Assembly: GCA_932294295.1 (NCBI GenBank)
Contig: OW028573.1
Span: 55,888,829 to 55,952,828, forward strand
Length of the DNA stretch: 64,000 nt
From: Alitta virens
Taxonomy: Eukaryota; Annelida; Polychaeta; Phyllodocida; Nereididae
Reading direction: 5' to 3'
The notes below the pieces were generated by a model that saw nothing but the letters and a program-made list of their open reading frames with translations, searched no databases and was not told where the DNA came from. This document shows positions 40,296-54,500 of this stretch, one piece after another; position 1 is the stretch's first letter; the number at the start of each line of letters is the position of its first letter. The translations under genes were made by a program, and so were the position numbers.

Positions 40296-43200
40296 TATCT
40301 GAATAATAAAGAAAGAAAAAAAATTGTCTGAAGTAATTGGAAACTTTGAAGAGCCAATATTTCACAGAACCCAGTGCTTATAATATTGAGAGGAGATTGC
40401 CATCTTGGGTCAGTGTGGATATCTTGGAAATCATCTGCCACCTGGTCAAGAAAAGGCAGGTGATACGTTAATTGACTTACAAGTATAGGATATGGAAAAA
40501 AAAATGTATTGAGTGGATAATACTGAATATAGATATTCGCATTGAATATTCATGCTTTCATTAGAAATATACATCAAAGCTTATCTACCTGGGTCAAACA
40601 ACTATGGCCATAGATATATAGAATGGCCAGGGGCTATTTTGAAGAATATTTCTCACTGGTCAGTGAGTCACAGGTCAGCACAGGATGTCCTTCTGACAGT
40701 GCACTTTTATTCATAAGTATATATACAGTTGGGCTTTGTATTGTGACTATTTAACTGTAGTAGGATCCAAAATAAATGTCCAATAAAAAGTATAGAGCAG
40801 CGGAAAATCACAAAAGATGTCACCAAAAACAATTTCTCTCAGGAATATTTAAAGTGTCCTGGTTTCCAGAAATAAGTTGTGTGCCTTCTAGTTGTCATAA
40901 TAATGGTCACACAGAAAAAAAAACTTACCAAGCTGATTTATAATAAATATGAAAAATATTAAAAACCGGCCATAATCTTTGAAACTTGTCTGTATACATG
41001 GCATATATGATTATTCAAAAGTCTTCTATATATGTGAAAAAAAAAAATTTAAAACATGAATTAAAAGATGAAAATGATTATATAGAAATATTGGTTAATG
41101 GTAATGTGACTTGTAACGTGCATGTGTGTCACAGAATAGTTGCTATAATTACCATTTCGTCTTGTTATATTTTGTCTTAAATTTTATTCAAAATCTTATA
41201 TTGTGGTGTTTTACCTATTTTTAACTAATCAAGATTATGGGGAAAAATTTGAGGCTGCCACAGAAAAGATATAATGAGCATTACAAATCAAGCCTTTCAT
41301 ATAATTGTTCCCCACTGTGTAGGTGGTATGAAAAAATGGTTCAATAACCTTTTAGTTTTATATAGAAATATGATTTAGAATCACTTTTTTCTAAAAAAAT
41401 CTCTGGAAAAGTTTTGTTTATGCTTCTAAACTATGAAACCGGTGAAAATATATTTTGCAAATGAATAAATATATAGATAAAGTAGAGACCATTTCTTTGT
41501 CCTCATTTGGATCTCATGCATGTCACATGGTATTATTGCCATCACACTGTTCACTTAGGATCGGGGGTTAATGTATTTACAAGTCATAATTTCTGCAGCC
41601 TCAGGCCATGTCCTACACATAGAGGAATTTGCCTACTGAATATATTCTGATCCTGATGCAGCTGCATGGATATATTGAGTGATATATATTTGAAAATGGG
41701 AGTGGACATGATGCAGTCGAACTAATAAACATATCACTGCATTAAAATGTCATTATTAACTCAACCCATGTCTGCATGTCAGAGAAACTAAGGGATTGTC
41801 ACTTGTGCAGGGTGATTTTAACGCGCCCCCAGAAGATGACAACTAACTTCATGAAAAGTAATTTATAGCTCCATTCTGCCCGCCAAGGGTTCTGTCATAA
41901 TTTGTGAAAGTTAAAAGTGAAAAAGCAATTTTGCTGCAAATGGTCGTGCTTGATACGGAATGTATACATTTCACAGAAATGACGCGCAGTTTTTGTGGGG
42001 ATAAATTAAATGGGCAAAATTATCCTGTTAGAAGAGGAAACATCCACACTCGATATTCTGTGCTCAATGTGCAGCTCTCCTCACCACACACCACTCAATT
42101 ATTTCTACTTGTTAAAATTCCTGACTGTTTTAATTGCAAATCTTAAGTAATGCCAGTCTTGGTTCTCTTGTTAAGGGAGATATTTGTACCATCCTCTTAT
42201 CATACAAGCAGTGGCGTCTGCTGGCACCATTTGTGTTTTTATTTTTTTTTGACAGCATTCAGGAGTGAGAGAATGAAGGAATTCAAAATCCACAGGTTTA
42301 ATTAGGGGACTATTTTCATGCGGAGGAATTTTACGAGACGGAGGACATTTATGGGGAGAATGAATGATCGCGCATGTCTTCGTCTGGTCAACGTTTTGGA
42401 GGGAAGGCTGAGACAGGTACGATGATAATGCACAATGCACTTGTTGCCATGACAATCCTCTCTGTGTCTGCTTCATGAAGGCCTCTAACGCAACTGGCCT
42501 ATTATGGTCATCATAAGTGGACACAGTACCCTCCCCCTCAATCGCCCCAGATGAGGGCCTGCCAATTACCCTCCCCAGCTCCCCACACAGCCCCCTCTGT
42601 TCCCCTTATTTATTCTGAAATAAGTAAACTGCTGGACTAATGATGATTTATATCCCCGTTGGACGCAACTGACGCCCATATTATTTTTGCCCTCAGCTGC
42701 GTGGACCTAGAATCACAACTCAACTCACCTGGCCAATAAACAATGGTCTGATTACGAACTGATAACTTTGCAACTGCAACATTCTCTGTTTTACGAAAGT
42801 GTGTCTTTTGTTTTATTTAGTTACTTTCTTTCCAAGCTTGGTCTGTCCCCCTGTCAGTTTCCTCCAAAGCCCCACAAGGTGATGAGTCGAAGAGCAAGTG
42901 GACAGTGGTCGCCCCAGGACGATGATCACTAAGCCAGACTGACCAGTCTTAATGGTCATCAAAGAGGTGCGGACAAGCAGTGCTTTTGGGGCTGGATTGA
43001 CCATCTCCATCTGCTAGCTCTAAGCGAAAGTTGCCCAAGGATGCAACCCTGGACTTCAGAGGGACAAGTGGTCAATCTCTGATGCTAATCACCTACAGCC
43101 GCTTAGTGGTCATCGTGAGTGGACATAAGTCCAGTTTAGCTGTCCTTTCAGGTGGCTGCATTAAAAACAAAGTGCGAAGGGAGGGGGCTGAGCTGTCTTC

Positions 43201-44281
43201 AGAAACGACCGGGGTGCCAGTCGCCAGCGGACACTTTGGCAAAGGGGGACATTAGGTGAAATGGATACGAGGCCAAATGCAGGGGCCAGATTACAGCTCG
43301 CTGAAGATAAAACCATTTAGAGCATTGCTTTGGACCAGGCACTTTGAAGTCTTGGCACGCGTCTGCAATGACCTTTTTCCCCCGGTTTTGGTCCTTGCCG
43401 CCTGCACTTCCTTCAAATGGGGTCTTTGGTTTGATGAGGACCTTTTCAAACCTTCTGCACTTCCGTTCAGCCTTTTCTTTTCCATTTCAGCTGATAATTC
43501 CTTGATTCCTTGTTGTGACGTGTGCATGACATTCGTCCATTAAGTTTTATCTCCTCTTGACACGATTCGAAAGCCTTCGTGTTGTTTATTGACTTTACTG
43601 ATGCGTTCGATTGAGTTGATTGGATTATGAAGAAGACCATGTGTTCATTCTCATGCACTTCGGTCGAGTTATAAATTCATATAGGATGGTCATTTTAGCC
43701 CTAGAACAACCAAGTTATTGCAGCTCAGTGGACAGATCCACATCAGTCATTCTGTATCAGTTTCTGTTTCTCTTTTGTTAAATCTTCATTGCTTACGGAT
43801 CTAATTTTCACTTTATTAAAAAAACACAAGCGTTTCACATCTATTCAAACTCATGAAACATTACCCCGAAATTTTGTTCTTTGAAACTGGGGTGGTCTAC
43901 TTCTCAGACCAGCACTGACAACTCTATCTGGCCTGATCTAAACATATAAGCCTTATGAAAGTGTTATTTATTTGAGTTGAATGTCACAGGTAGTATTACT
44001 AGCGCAGAGTACACACCCACGTGGTTAGGGCTTCTGTCATAATTATTGAAACTCAGCCTGACACGGGGAGGCGCTCGAGGCAACGTTTTTTCACCCCGCA
44101 GAGCACTTGGACTTCTGAATTTAGAGTTCGGGGGAAGTTGAAGGATGAGAAAAAGGTGGAGGAGATAGAACAGGAAAAGTCAAATACATCAGAACCTTGA
44201 CCTAAGATCACCATTTTCTTGCAATGACCACAAATTTCTGTGTACTGTAATGAAATTTTCTTTTATTAAGTATCAAGGCTT
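40296..44281. other. Non-coding stretch, no gene recognised
   Basis: The first half is AT-rich. From about 42500 to 43400 base composition becomes more GC-rich and the sequence looks less repetitive, as conserved non-coding DNA often does. No protein domain, RNA gene or transposon end was found. Confidence 0.4.
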
Positions 44282-44465
44282 CTAGTATGACACGTAGTCA
44301 GCTAATGTGCATGAAGCAGACGTAATGATGAGGCGATAAGGCTTGGGGTCCATGTTACACATTTACCCCATTGCTGGGGTATTTTACTTGCCTCAGCATA
44401 GGCTCAGAGCACACCACCAATGTAGCTTCTCGTGCAACAGACACCGCGCTCCAACTTAACCCAAG
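44282..44465 (+). repeat. Dispersed repeat family, copy C
   Basis: It shares AGATGTAATGATGAGRCGATA-like sequence with the family: AAGGCTTGGGGTCCATGTTA, ACACATTTACCCCATTGCTG and TTTTACTTGCCTCAGCATAG. It is the most diverged of the four copies. Confidence 0.65.
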
Positions 44466-44582
44466 AGTGCCATTTCCTAAATTCAAACACCCATTGGCTC
44501 ATCTCGAAGGTTATCTTTGTTATTCCCAACTTTGAATTGTCTCCTCCGCCTATTGCTTGTATTCCTACAGGCAGATGGAGGA

Positions 44583-44606
44583 GGGAGAGAGAGAGAGAGA
44601 GAGAAG
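44583..44606. repeat. (GA)n microsatellite
   Basis: About ten GA units run within a purine-rich tract. Confidence 0.8.
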
Positions 44607-47600
44607 GCGGGGGGGCTGTTCTTCTCTCAGAATTCTTACGTGCCTCCTCACCAGGCAAGCGCCCCGCCTAATTGCCCCCCGCCTCTGCAATCAGCCCCAC
44701 CGCCAAACTGTAATTTAGCCCATTTGGGCAATTTGGTGCCCTTGTCAGGCCATTTTGCCGAGCAGCGAGTGGCGCCGTGCGGCGGAGGGTGGTCACCTCA
44801 CCCGTCCAATTGCAGGCTCATTAGGGCCCCATCAACATATACATAATGCTAGCTATAGTTTATTAGCCTGTCCATCATTAACATGTCAAGCCAGACCCAT
44901 GTGAAGCCAGTGCCTTACAGGGTGACAAGCAGCTGTGGGGTAAGTGCCTTCACCCCCAAGACATGCCCCCGGCCGGATATATGCCCAGTGCGCATGCCTC
45001 AACATGGCTCCCAGGCAACCAGTATAAGCCCTTCAGATTGGTGTACCTTAGATTGACTTCTAGCCTTTTTCTAAAACTGTGAAATGACTGCAGTTGTGTT
45101 ACACAAGAAAATAAAAAAGTAAATACTGTAACAACCTTGTTTGCCTATTAGCTTCATGGATGATTAATCAATAAAGAATATTCAATGGGCACAAACTTAT
45201 GCTACTTTTGATCTGGCCATTAATGTAATTAGATTTAAACTTTTCATTAATTATCAAAGTGGCATTTTGGTGAAAGGAATCTCGGTGGATTGACAGAATG
45301 ATGCTGTACTAAGTTAAAACATGCTAGACGGACATGAGGCCATCAAATATTCACCAGTTATGAGATGCTTGCATGTGTAGCATGCTAAGCATGGACGGTG
45401 AACAACAACATGTAGAATGTAGCATATATAATGTTTACTGTTGGTTAGACGAGCTGTGCTATGGTCAACTTTGAGAACGATGTGATGCCAAGCCAGTCTT
45501 CTTTATATTGTCATTAAGCATGTGTCAGAGATCTAGTTGCTTAAACCTTATCCAATTTAAGCATGTGTCTCGATTTTAACCAGACCTATAGTGACCCTGT
45601 AATATAAACATGTAGTAAATGTTCTGTATACATTATATAAATATATTTAACAGAGTTCCATATTTTAAAAGGCTGAGCAAATGGTATTTTCAAGACAGCA
45701 TGCAGATTCGCCATTCTGCAATGAAACAGGGATAATCTGAGCCAAGTAACTAGTTATGTGATTACACATTCATAAGATTCATAAGGTGATAGGCTATTTA
45801 CTTGTACTGATATAGTGTCTTGTTACACCACTGTAGCATGTTATAGACTTACTACAACTAATCAGAAAATTGACATATGGATGATGTGTGGCTTAAATAA
45901 TATATTATGTGTTTTAGCCATACCGCCCCATTCACATAATTTAGTAATTATGGCTTTCTTTAAAAGGATGTGCTAAAACTATTGAATAAAACCAATTTTT
46001 AGGTACCATAAATGAAGTAAATTCATAAAATATAAAATTCATTCATATACTTATATCATTGGATGTCACTATACAGTCAAAAAACCAATATTTTTCCAAA
46101 GTTGAAATCTGTTCAATTAGGTTATGGGCTTCCTTGATGTGGACATGAAAGGGAGTCTGCAATAACATAAGTGGCACGCGCATATTTGAGAGGAGTCCAG
46201 CTTGGCCAAGGTGGCCAATTTGGGCGAAAGCAGAATTTTGATGAGTGACTTTTTTGCATGCGGCCACTCCTGCTGGTGAATGTCACAACTACTTGGTCTA
46301 TACCTTGGATGTCTATACCCAATGTTGGATGGGCCTCTTTTGATGAGCAAGAATTAACATAAAAGATTTTAAGATAAACTGGCGCAAAGAAACTTTTCAC
46401 ACATCCAACTCGTTTGCTATTTGCGCAACGTCAGTGCGTGAACTTTTAATAACAACAATGCCAGGGGCGAATATGATTTGGAAATATGAAAATCAAAGAT
46501 GCAAGCTGCATCAGCAATGATGTGATAGCTGGCCACTGAGCTTTGTTCTCTTGTCAGTCAGATGGAAATGGAGATATCAGCAGTAATTGACAGCTGTTTG
46601 TATGTGTGATGTGAGTGGCCAGATTGCTTCTCAGTCAGTCTGCCCCTTCAAACGACTTCCCCCGGGCTCCTTCCCCATTTTTTTAGACTCAACTGCCCGC
46701 AGATGGAGACCACCAGCCCCCCGGCCCACCAGCCACTGGCCCCCGGCCCCCGATCAACTTGCTGATAACCGTGAAATATGGAGTTGGGGACAGCGGGGCC
46801 ACGGTGACATGGGCCCCTCATAACGGCTGCACTAATCATACCCAGTAATTACTGACAAAACTCGCAAAATTCCCCGGCCAAAAAGCCAGTTGCTCAGCAG
46901 TGACAGGCCAGTCTCGGTTAATGGTGTGACATGTTCTTTCATATATTCTGGAATGTCGTCCCATTTATGCCAGGTGTTGCAACCTCCTTTCAAATTTCAA
47001 ATCTACTTCAAAATCAATGCCCACCACCTATAATTTACATCAAACCTTGTTTATGATTACTGCCAAATGTGTGTGTTCCAAAATATTTACAAAGAAAATT
47101 TGAGAAAAATTGTCAAGGTGAAATCTGAGCGCCTGTATTCTTGAATAACTGGTTCTTGTATGAAAATGATTTAAAGGGCGGATGTTTTATTGAACTTTTT
47201 AAAAGTTCTGAAAAATGTCTTCATATATGTATCTTTATTGTCTGTGCTTTTTTTTTTTTTGGGGTTAAAAAACAGTTAAGCAGAAATGCCTATCCCCAAC
47301 CTCTCTCGTATACATGGTAGTTATAGAGGCGTAGACACTAAGCATTGTTTATGGCTTATTTTCACCGTTCCGTTTACCAAGTTGTATTTTGCATTTTCTG
47401 TGTAATGAGATCCTGTCAACTGCTTCCGCTGAAATTCATTTTCGACATCCTTTCTGACGTTTTAACTGAACTGCTGTCAACGAGGTGAGTTAGAACTGAC
47501 TCGGCAGTAAAGGAAAATTTCAGCGGCGGAGCAACAGCCTCCAATATTGGGGTGCAACAGCTTTGGGCGCAATTAAAACCTGCTTTTGACGAAGAAGCCA

Positions 47601-49781
47601 TGGTCAATATTTAGCAGGCAAATGGTGCAACTGAAAGCAACGAGTAAGGAGAAAAAAACAAACATTACCTTATAATGGCTGTGACATTTATTTGCAATTG
47701 TCATCCATTTGTAAGACATTAGATGTGGAAATTATAGGTGTAACAGAGCATGTGCGCTAAGTGGAAAAACTTAACAGGTGTTTTAAATGCTCAATAATTG
47801 GGAAATATTGGTTTCTATGATATTTTACCAAATTGTAGACGAACTTCAGTGAAAATTCCACTACACAAACTTCGTCTGATATCTCCCGCCATTTTCTTCG
47901 GCGCCAAAAGTTTTTCTTTAGTCAAATGGCGTCAAACGATGTGCGCAAATTAGCAATCAAGTAAATTACAAAGAGAAGGAAATGTTAGGGACTTGTAATT
48001 TGTAGTTTTGCTGAATAATATGTAGGTAAGAAGAAGAGCGAATTTGCGGGGCTCTGATTAGGGGTTTTGTTTGGAGGCAAGAAGACAAACGGGGGTGTGT
48101 CTGAGGGGTAAAGGGGAGCAGGTCAAGTTTGCAATGGTCAACAAAATGACCACCTAGTTCAGGATGACAGTGGGGACGAGAACTTGAAACCAATGTTGAC
48201 ATTTTCTTGTCTCTCATCTTTGATTTATCGCTTTCAAATAATTGAACGCGTTTAAATTTTTTCAAACACTGCTTTTGAATGGTTGAATTTGTGATATATA
48301 AAGAGAGCCCAGTAATTATGAGAGACAGTGCACATGGCGCGCTTCTTTTATAGCTATTATTAGTCCAATATCATAATCGACAATTTCTTCTGGGAACTGC
48401 ACTGTAGCAACAATCTGACGCTCTTTTCATGTAAATATGAGCAGAAAAAAACCACCTTTGTGGCAACTTTCTAGGCAAATTCATTTCAGACTTCAAAGAC
48501 TGCGTGGTCTAATTACTGTTGGTCTAATTACATTCAGCTGGGGAGATGTAATTATTACATGTCAGTTTATACAAGGCAACATTGCAACTCTGTAGAAATA
48601 GCTGTCTCTTTATAGGAAATGTATTGATGTCAACCGTGTGAATATTTCTTTGTGAATGGCTGATATCATTCTGATATTACACTCCATATTGAACATACCT
48701 GACTGAAGTCTTGTGAAAGAATTTCACCTGGAATTTATGGTGATATTGCGCAATAAAGATGCTTCCCCTTATCTTTTAAAACTTTTTAGATATATCATAT
48801 CTTGTGTAGTTTATGGGGAATTTATCTTATTGAAAAGGTATTAACACCTGGGTGCTATAGATAGTGACATTTCTGAGCTGCCCCTCCTCTTCACTCTGAA
48901 TGGGACAATATACTGGGAAGTAATTAGACGAAGAGCATGACTGCAATATGCATTGCTGCCCATACATAATGAAACTTCTTTTTAATGTTCTGGGTGGTAA
49001 ATTTGATGGCATTTTAACAAAAGACCAAAAAACCATGAATAATTGACCAAAAAATATCTCATAGTTGATAATTATCTGTGCACTGTCACAATGATATAGA
49101 TACTCGGCAAACTTATATAAAAAACAAACACAATTTGATGCATTCTTATCAGAAACAAAAAGTATTTAAAAAATGTGTATCTTGTTCCTACAGTGGCCAC
49201 TCGATATAATGGAACATAACACATGTCTGACAAGTTATAGCCCCAACCCTTGAATATATAATTTTACCCTTACCATTAAATATAGATGTATTTAATATTT
49301 TCAATGTATTTCCCAAAAGAGGAGTATGTAAGAATCTGGAAATTCTAACACAAAAATCATGCTGCAGATACTCGCGAAGCTGATAAATCTATTCAGGGTT
49401 TCCTGTATCGAGGTTTCGACATTTAAATTACCATTCACAATATCAATTCAGAATTTTTTTTTGGATCAATAGGGAATAGCCCAATTTTTCCTTTCTTTCT
49501 TTTTTCTTTAAAATTTTTTTCTACCCTTAATACAGGCCAAAGGAAAATTGATATGAGTGTCAGTGTTTTGCTTGCATCCATCGTTTACCATAAACAGTGT
49601 ACCACATTCAGCACATTGGGCTTATATTTTTGGAGAGCGGTGTATTTACGAAATGCCTTACTTCTGTATGTAGTACTATGTACATATGTATTATAGTAAT
49701 TAATTTGTATGTACGGCCCGGCCCCATGCTCTATTTTGGCAAAGTTTCGCTTTAGGATCATCATCATCCGCATCAGTTCTG

Positions 49782-49803
49782 CTGCAGCAGCAGCAGCAGC
49801 AGC
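49782..49803. repeat. (CAG)n microsatellite
   Basis: CTGCAGCAGCAGCAGCAGCAG, about six CAG units, in a non-coding context as far as can be seen. Confidence 0.8.
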
Positions 49804-51040
49804 CTGCAGGGGTATGTGCTGAGGGCGATAATGAAGTTGTCTACCTGGCCCTGCAGCCCTCACCTGTCTTACACCTGCAACTGCTCTTTAGTCCTGTAGC
49901 CCTGCAGTCCATCTGGCTTAGGGCCTTTAGTCCTGCAGCCAGGGCACTTGGCCAGATCAAGTACTAGCATGTGAATCCCATTGAAATACATATATCAACA
50001 GGTGTAAATTGTTTCTTACTCCTCTATTCACATTTAAAGGGATTGATTGCACATGAGGCAAATATATTGGACCTTTTCCTTTTTTTAAATCAGTGCAGCG
50101 TTGTTTTCATTATTTATTTTATTTATCAAGAGATGAAACACTATATGATTGTTCAATATCAATCATAAAACTTGCTGTGCGCCTAAGTTTTTCTCAATTT
50201 CAGGATCTATTTCCATGCATAAATTTGTCTGTTTTGGTTGGGCTAATTGGCCTACGTGTGTGTAAGCCTATCAAATAAATTTTTTCTTAAATACTATATG
50301 TTTATGTGTTTAATAATTCTAACGTGTCAATAAGCCAAAATATAGTCATACTCGTATCTGTATATCTACCTATCTATAATCTATAGATCATGAAATGTTT
50401 GCATGCAGATTTGAAATGTGATACTGATTTAAATCTGTTCAAATTCAAGCTTAAATGATTGATCCTAGGTGGTGCGTCATGATTTTATAACTTTGTGTTT
50501 TTGAAATATTTTATTTAAAAAACAGTTTTGGCTGAATGTTGTAATCCCGTATTTATATATATTTGAATAAATAATAATAATAAATAAATAAATCTATATC
50601 AAAATGTTTATGCAATGTGCAGTTCAAGTGACTTTGGGGGCATTTTCGAATGTCTGCTCGGTGTCTCATCTCAACCTGACAGTCCCCAACTGAAGGTCAG
50701 ACAAAGGTCACTTTGGGCGCTTGGATCTCACTGCAAAACTTGGCATTAGAAGGACCTAATGGTGTTTGGATTCTTTGAGGGGCCTTTTTTGGCAAATGTC
50801 ACGATTTCGTAAGTGTGGTCCAGTGGAAAAGGGCAAAGGGCAAAGGAAACAAGTCCAGTACCAGGTACAAAGAGTGTACAGTGAGTGAACTCAGATTAAT
50901 CTCAGATTTTTCATTTCCTCCCAGATGAGATGTAAACGCGTATGAACAAAATCCAGGACAGTTGCAACTAGAGTAATAATGTTTTCTCTTACAAATTAAG
51001 TTTAGAAATAAATAAATTTTATAGACCTATGATAAAGTTT

Positions 51041-51059
51041 GCATCATCATCATCATCAT
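51041..51059. repeat. (CAT)n microsatellite
   Basis: Six CAT units. The histidine run of the short frame over it is an artefact. Confidence 0.75.
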
Positions 51060-51457
51060 GGAATTATACAAATGATTATTCATTACTTAATCTGCAGCCA
51101 AGATATTGGAAATTTTAGTCTAGTAGGGCATTTTGCAAATAATTTCAGCTACTTTTTGATCAACTTAAACGGCATAATTTTGCGGCTCCTCAGAGAAATT
51201 TCTACTGTACAGATGAATTAATATCACTTGTGTGACACAAATATAATTGATTAATTGATTAATTAACTGATTGATTGAAAATAATTATAAAAAATTAATA
51301 ATTAGTATCTCTATCACAAATTTGTAAAATAGAGAGCTTTAAATTGTTACAAAATACGAAGCTAAGATTCGGATAAATGAGCTATTTTTAGCATATTCAG
51401 AGCTCTAGTCAAAGTCCACAACAGTCGGCGCGGAGCTAAGAATAGCATAACTCGTCG

Positions 51458-51530
51458 GCCGGAATAGCTCAGTTGGGAGAGCGTTAGACTGAAGATCTAA
51501 AGGTCCCTGGTTCAATCCCGGGTTCCGGCA
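51458..51530 (+). tRNA. tRNA-Phe (GAA anticodon)
   Basis: This 73-base, intronless gene has a perfect 7-bp acceptor stem (GCCGGAA with TTCCGGC) and discriminator A. The D arm contains TAGCTCAGTTGGGAGAG (A box). The anticodon stem TTAGA/TCTAA has loop CTGAAGA, reading GAA. The T arm contains GGTTCAATCCC (B box). A T5 run at about 51554-51558 fits an RNA polymerase III terminator. It decodes UUU/UUC. It appears functional and solitary in this window. Confidence 0.97.
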
Positions 51531-54500
51531 ATTGTCGAAACACTCGGCGGTCGACACTTTTTCATCTGCATCATCTTTTTGTGCAAAATTTTATTTTATT
51601 TTTGTTAATTGGAAGCAACATACAATGTAGTACATATATCCTACAAAAAGCTAATATTGCCATTGGCCTTGAAATAGGCCTAATAGACCTATTGAATTTT
51701 ATTTTTACTGTCGGTTCCTGTTCATTACGAATGTTTCAACATTATTAATGATGCTGTACTTAAGACTGTCATGTTAAGGAATAGTACTTCAGATCAGTTA
51801 TTTACTATTTATGGACCTACACCAAATTATCAATATGTCATGTATACATCTATAATCTGTAAGAAAATAATACAACATGAAAACAAATAAGTCAAATCTA
51901 GTGTTCAAATATCATAATTATAACAGACAGTTATTAGGCCTAGGAAATGGTTATAAGTTTGCCTTGACACATGAATCCTGCGTTCCATAAAATTACAAGT
52001 ACACAAAATTCAACTGCATATTAAGTTTGTGTACCACATATTCAGTGCAATAAATGACCGAATTTGAAAGCATAAGCATGCCGGTAGGAAGCAGTTAGGG
52101 ATTATTAAGTGTTTGGTGTCCTGCAGCCTGGCGGCCATGACACCTAGAGCTATGATGTCATGATGTGCGAATTAGACACTGGCCAAGGGCTACTGCAGCT
52201 GCCCCCTGGTCATCTCTGCACTGCTTGACCAAGTGCTGGACAATGCCCTTCAGGAGACAGGGCATGGACAGCTGACTTTTGCTAACTAGTGTTCAAGGGT
52301 AGTAAACATCGCCCCGAGTGGATAGTGCGTCTGAAAAGGCTAATGTGTAAATTGAATATCCTCCTCTAGAGGGGTTGAGAAAGAAACACCCCAAGAAATA
52401 TATTCTTTTGCTCTGTATTCCTGCAAGTGTCGAAAGAGATTGTAAAAATACGACCTGTCAAGCTATAATGCAAACCAAACTTATGCCTCAAATGGATGTA
52501 TCGGTAATACAATTTTGTACATTATATAAAAAAATGTATTATTCAGTGTGTATTGTAACTGGCAAGGAGGTCTGGGATTTAACACAGTACTCAAAATATG
52601 GAATATAGTCTTTCATATTTTTTAAAATAATATCTAACAGAATTCAAGCACATGTTATACGATGTTAACATGATCTTTGTATCTATGAGCGTTTCTGATT
52701 AGTAAAATGTTTATAAATCATTCCGTGATATACAGTGGTCAACCATGGTATTTAATATCCATTAATGCCAGACTAAACGAGACCTTAGTCACTTAGCTTT
52801 ACATGTCTAATTTATTGAGCCAATTAATAGAGGTAGGCAATAATAGCGAGTCATGACCTCGGCTATATTTGCTGCATGTCATGGGAGACCTGCATTAATA
52901 TGCACATGGTAATAATATCACAATTAATGTCTCGGGGCAGTTGTGATAATGTTGATGAAGCAACAGTCATTATCAGACGTTCAGTGCAGAGCATACTCAT
53001 AACTAACGGTAAATATTCGGAATTGCATTGACATCAAACACTCCCTTGCATGTGACTGTAAACAAACAGATTCACAAACTACGTCTGCATATTATGCATG
53101 TATGTGTACATATTGATATTCCCATTGTATATATATAGATTGCTATATATATATGTGAAGGTTTTGATAAGTAAAATGGAACAATGAAATTACATGCGTG
53201 ATCTCAACTTTAATTATTATTCTTTTTAAAAACTCGCCCTAGAACCTGTCAGTACCTAAACAACATCAAGACATTAACCCATAGCTAAATGTCTATCTTT
53301 GCATTGTTTGCCAATAAAACGAATTGACCAACTAGATATTAATTGACCTGGACTGAAACAAATGGCAGATATACATATCTGGGAAAATACTGTGTCTGTG
53401 TTCAAAGCTAACAATGAGCAAAGAAGCCAACACTATATATGTGCAATGGAACTTGATGAAACAATGCCACACTTTAAAGCTATTCCAGTCACCTTTAAAA
53501 CCTAATTTATTCAAATAAACATTGTACTGACTTTTTATCTTCATAAACATACATATAAACATACATATATTACTCGTTCATAACTTAACATTAACTTCAC
53601 ATTTTTTAACGTCTTGTAAAATAATGCACTTGAATGTTTTATTTACAAGCAATAGAAATGATACGATAACTATTACCCCATTGTATTACAGTCTTTCTTG
53701 AAATTTCCATGAGCATTTTTTGGGGTAGATTGTCCCTTCTTCTGGAAATTCCACCTACTCCACTGGAGTCATAACGTTCACAAATCTAAATTTTGAACCA
53801 TCTTTGAATGGGCCCATCAATCTTTCTGTCGCCCCCGCCAAAAATTCCCCTATTACCAAAAAAATTTGGCTCCCCAAATTGAGTATTTTAAGTGTTTCTA
53901 TAAACTGCTCCACTGTGATGTTGGCACTTGCTTGTCTCATCCAGTTGAGTGAGATTTATGGAGAATAATTGATATGATGCACAGATAATATAGCAAGTTA
54001 ATGCTGTGCAATTCCCCCTAGATTGATCCATCAGTAAAAACACGTCAGAAATGATGTAGAGATTGCAATTAAGTCCAGAACAATGCCATGCTGAAGGGAG
54101 ATTAATATATGTGGCCAGCAAGGTAGCCACGGGCTATCCTGCCTCCTATCTGGTAATTCCCCTCAATATAACTGTGATGAATATTTCGAATGAAATCTGC
54201 CCCCAGCCTCATGAGATGGGTATTAGGCCCCATTAATCCAGAGGGAACATGTCCATCATTACTTCTGTCTTCCCTGTCAGATGCCAGGTGGCGTCTATCA
54301 TTGTGACGTCACAATATACAATATGTCTGTGTGTCAAGGTGAGTATTATTAGGCAATTGGCCAACTGATCATAGATCAGTCTCTTTTATTATCGTACTTT
54401 ATTTCATGCATCTAGCTATAAAACTTTCAGAGGTGTGAACCAAGGAGATAAACTTTCACCTTATTGAGGAGACACTGTATAACTCACACCATATATACCG

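Larger units (their letters stand above)
44466..51457. other. Non-coding stretch between dispersed repeat and tRNA gene
   Basis: No protein gene is recognised in about 7 kb. A GA microsatellite lies at about 44583-44606, a T-run at 47250-47261, a CAG repeat at 49782-49803 and a CAT repeat at 51041-51059. GC-richer islands at about 44650-44800 and 46640-46810 stand out and might be regulatory. No CpG-island gene start was identified. Confidence 0.4.
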
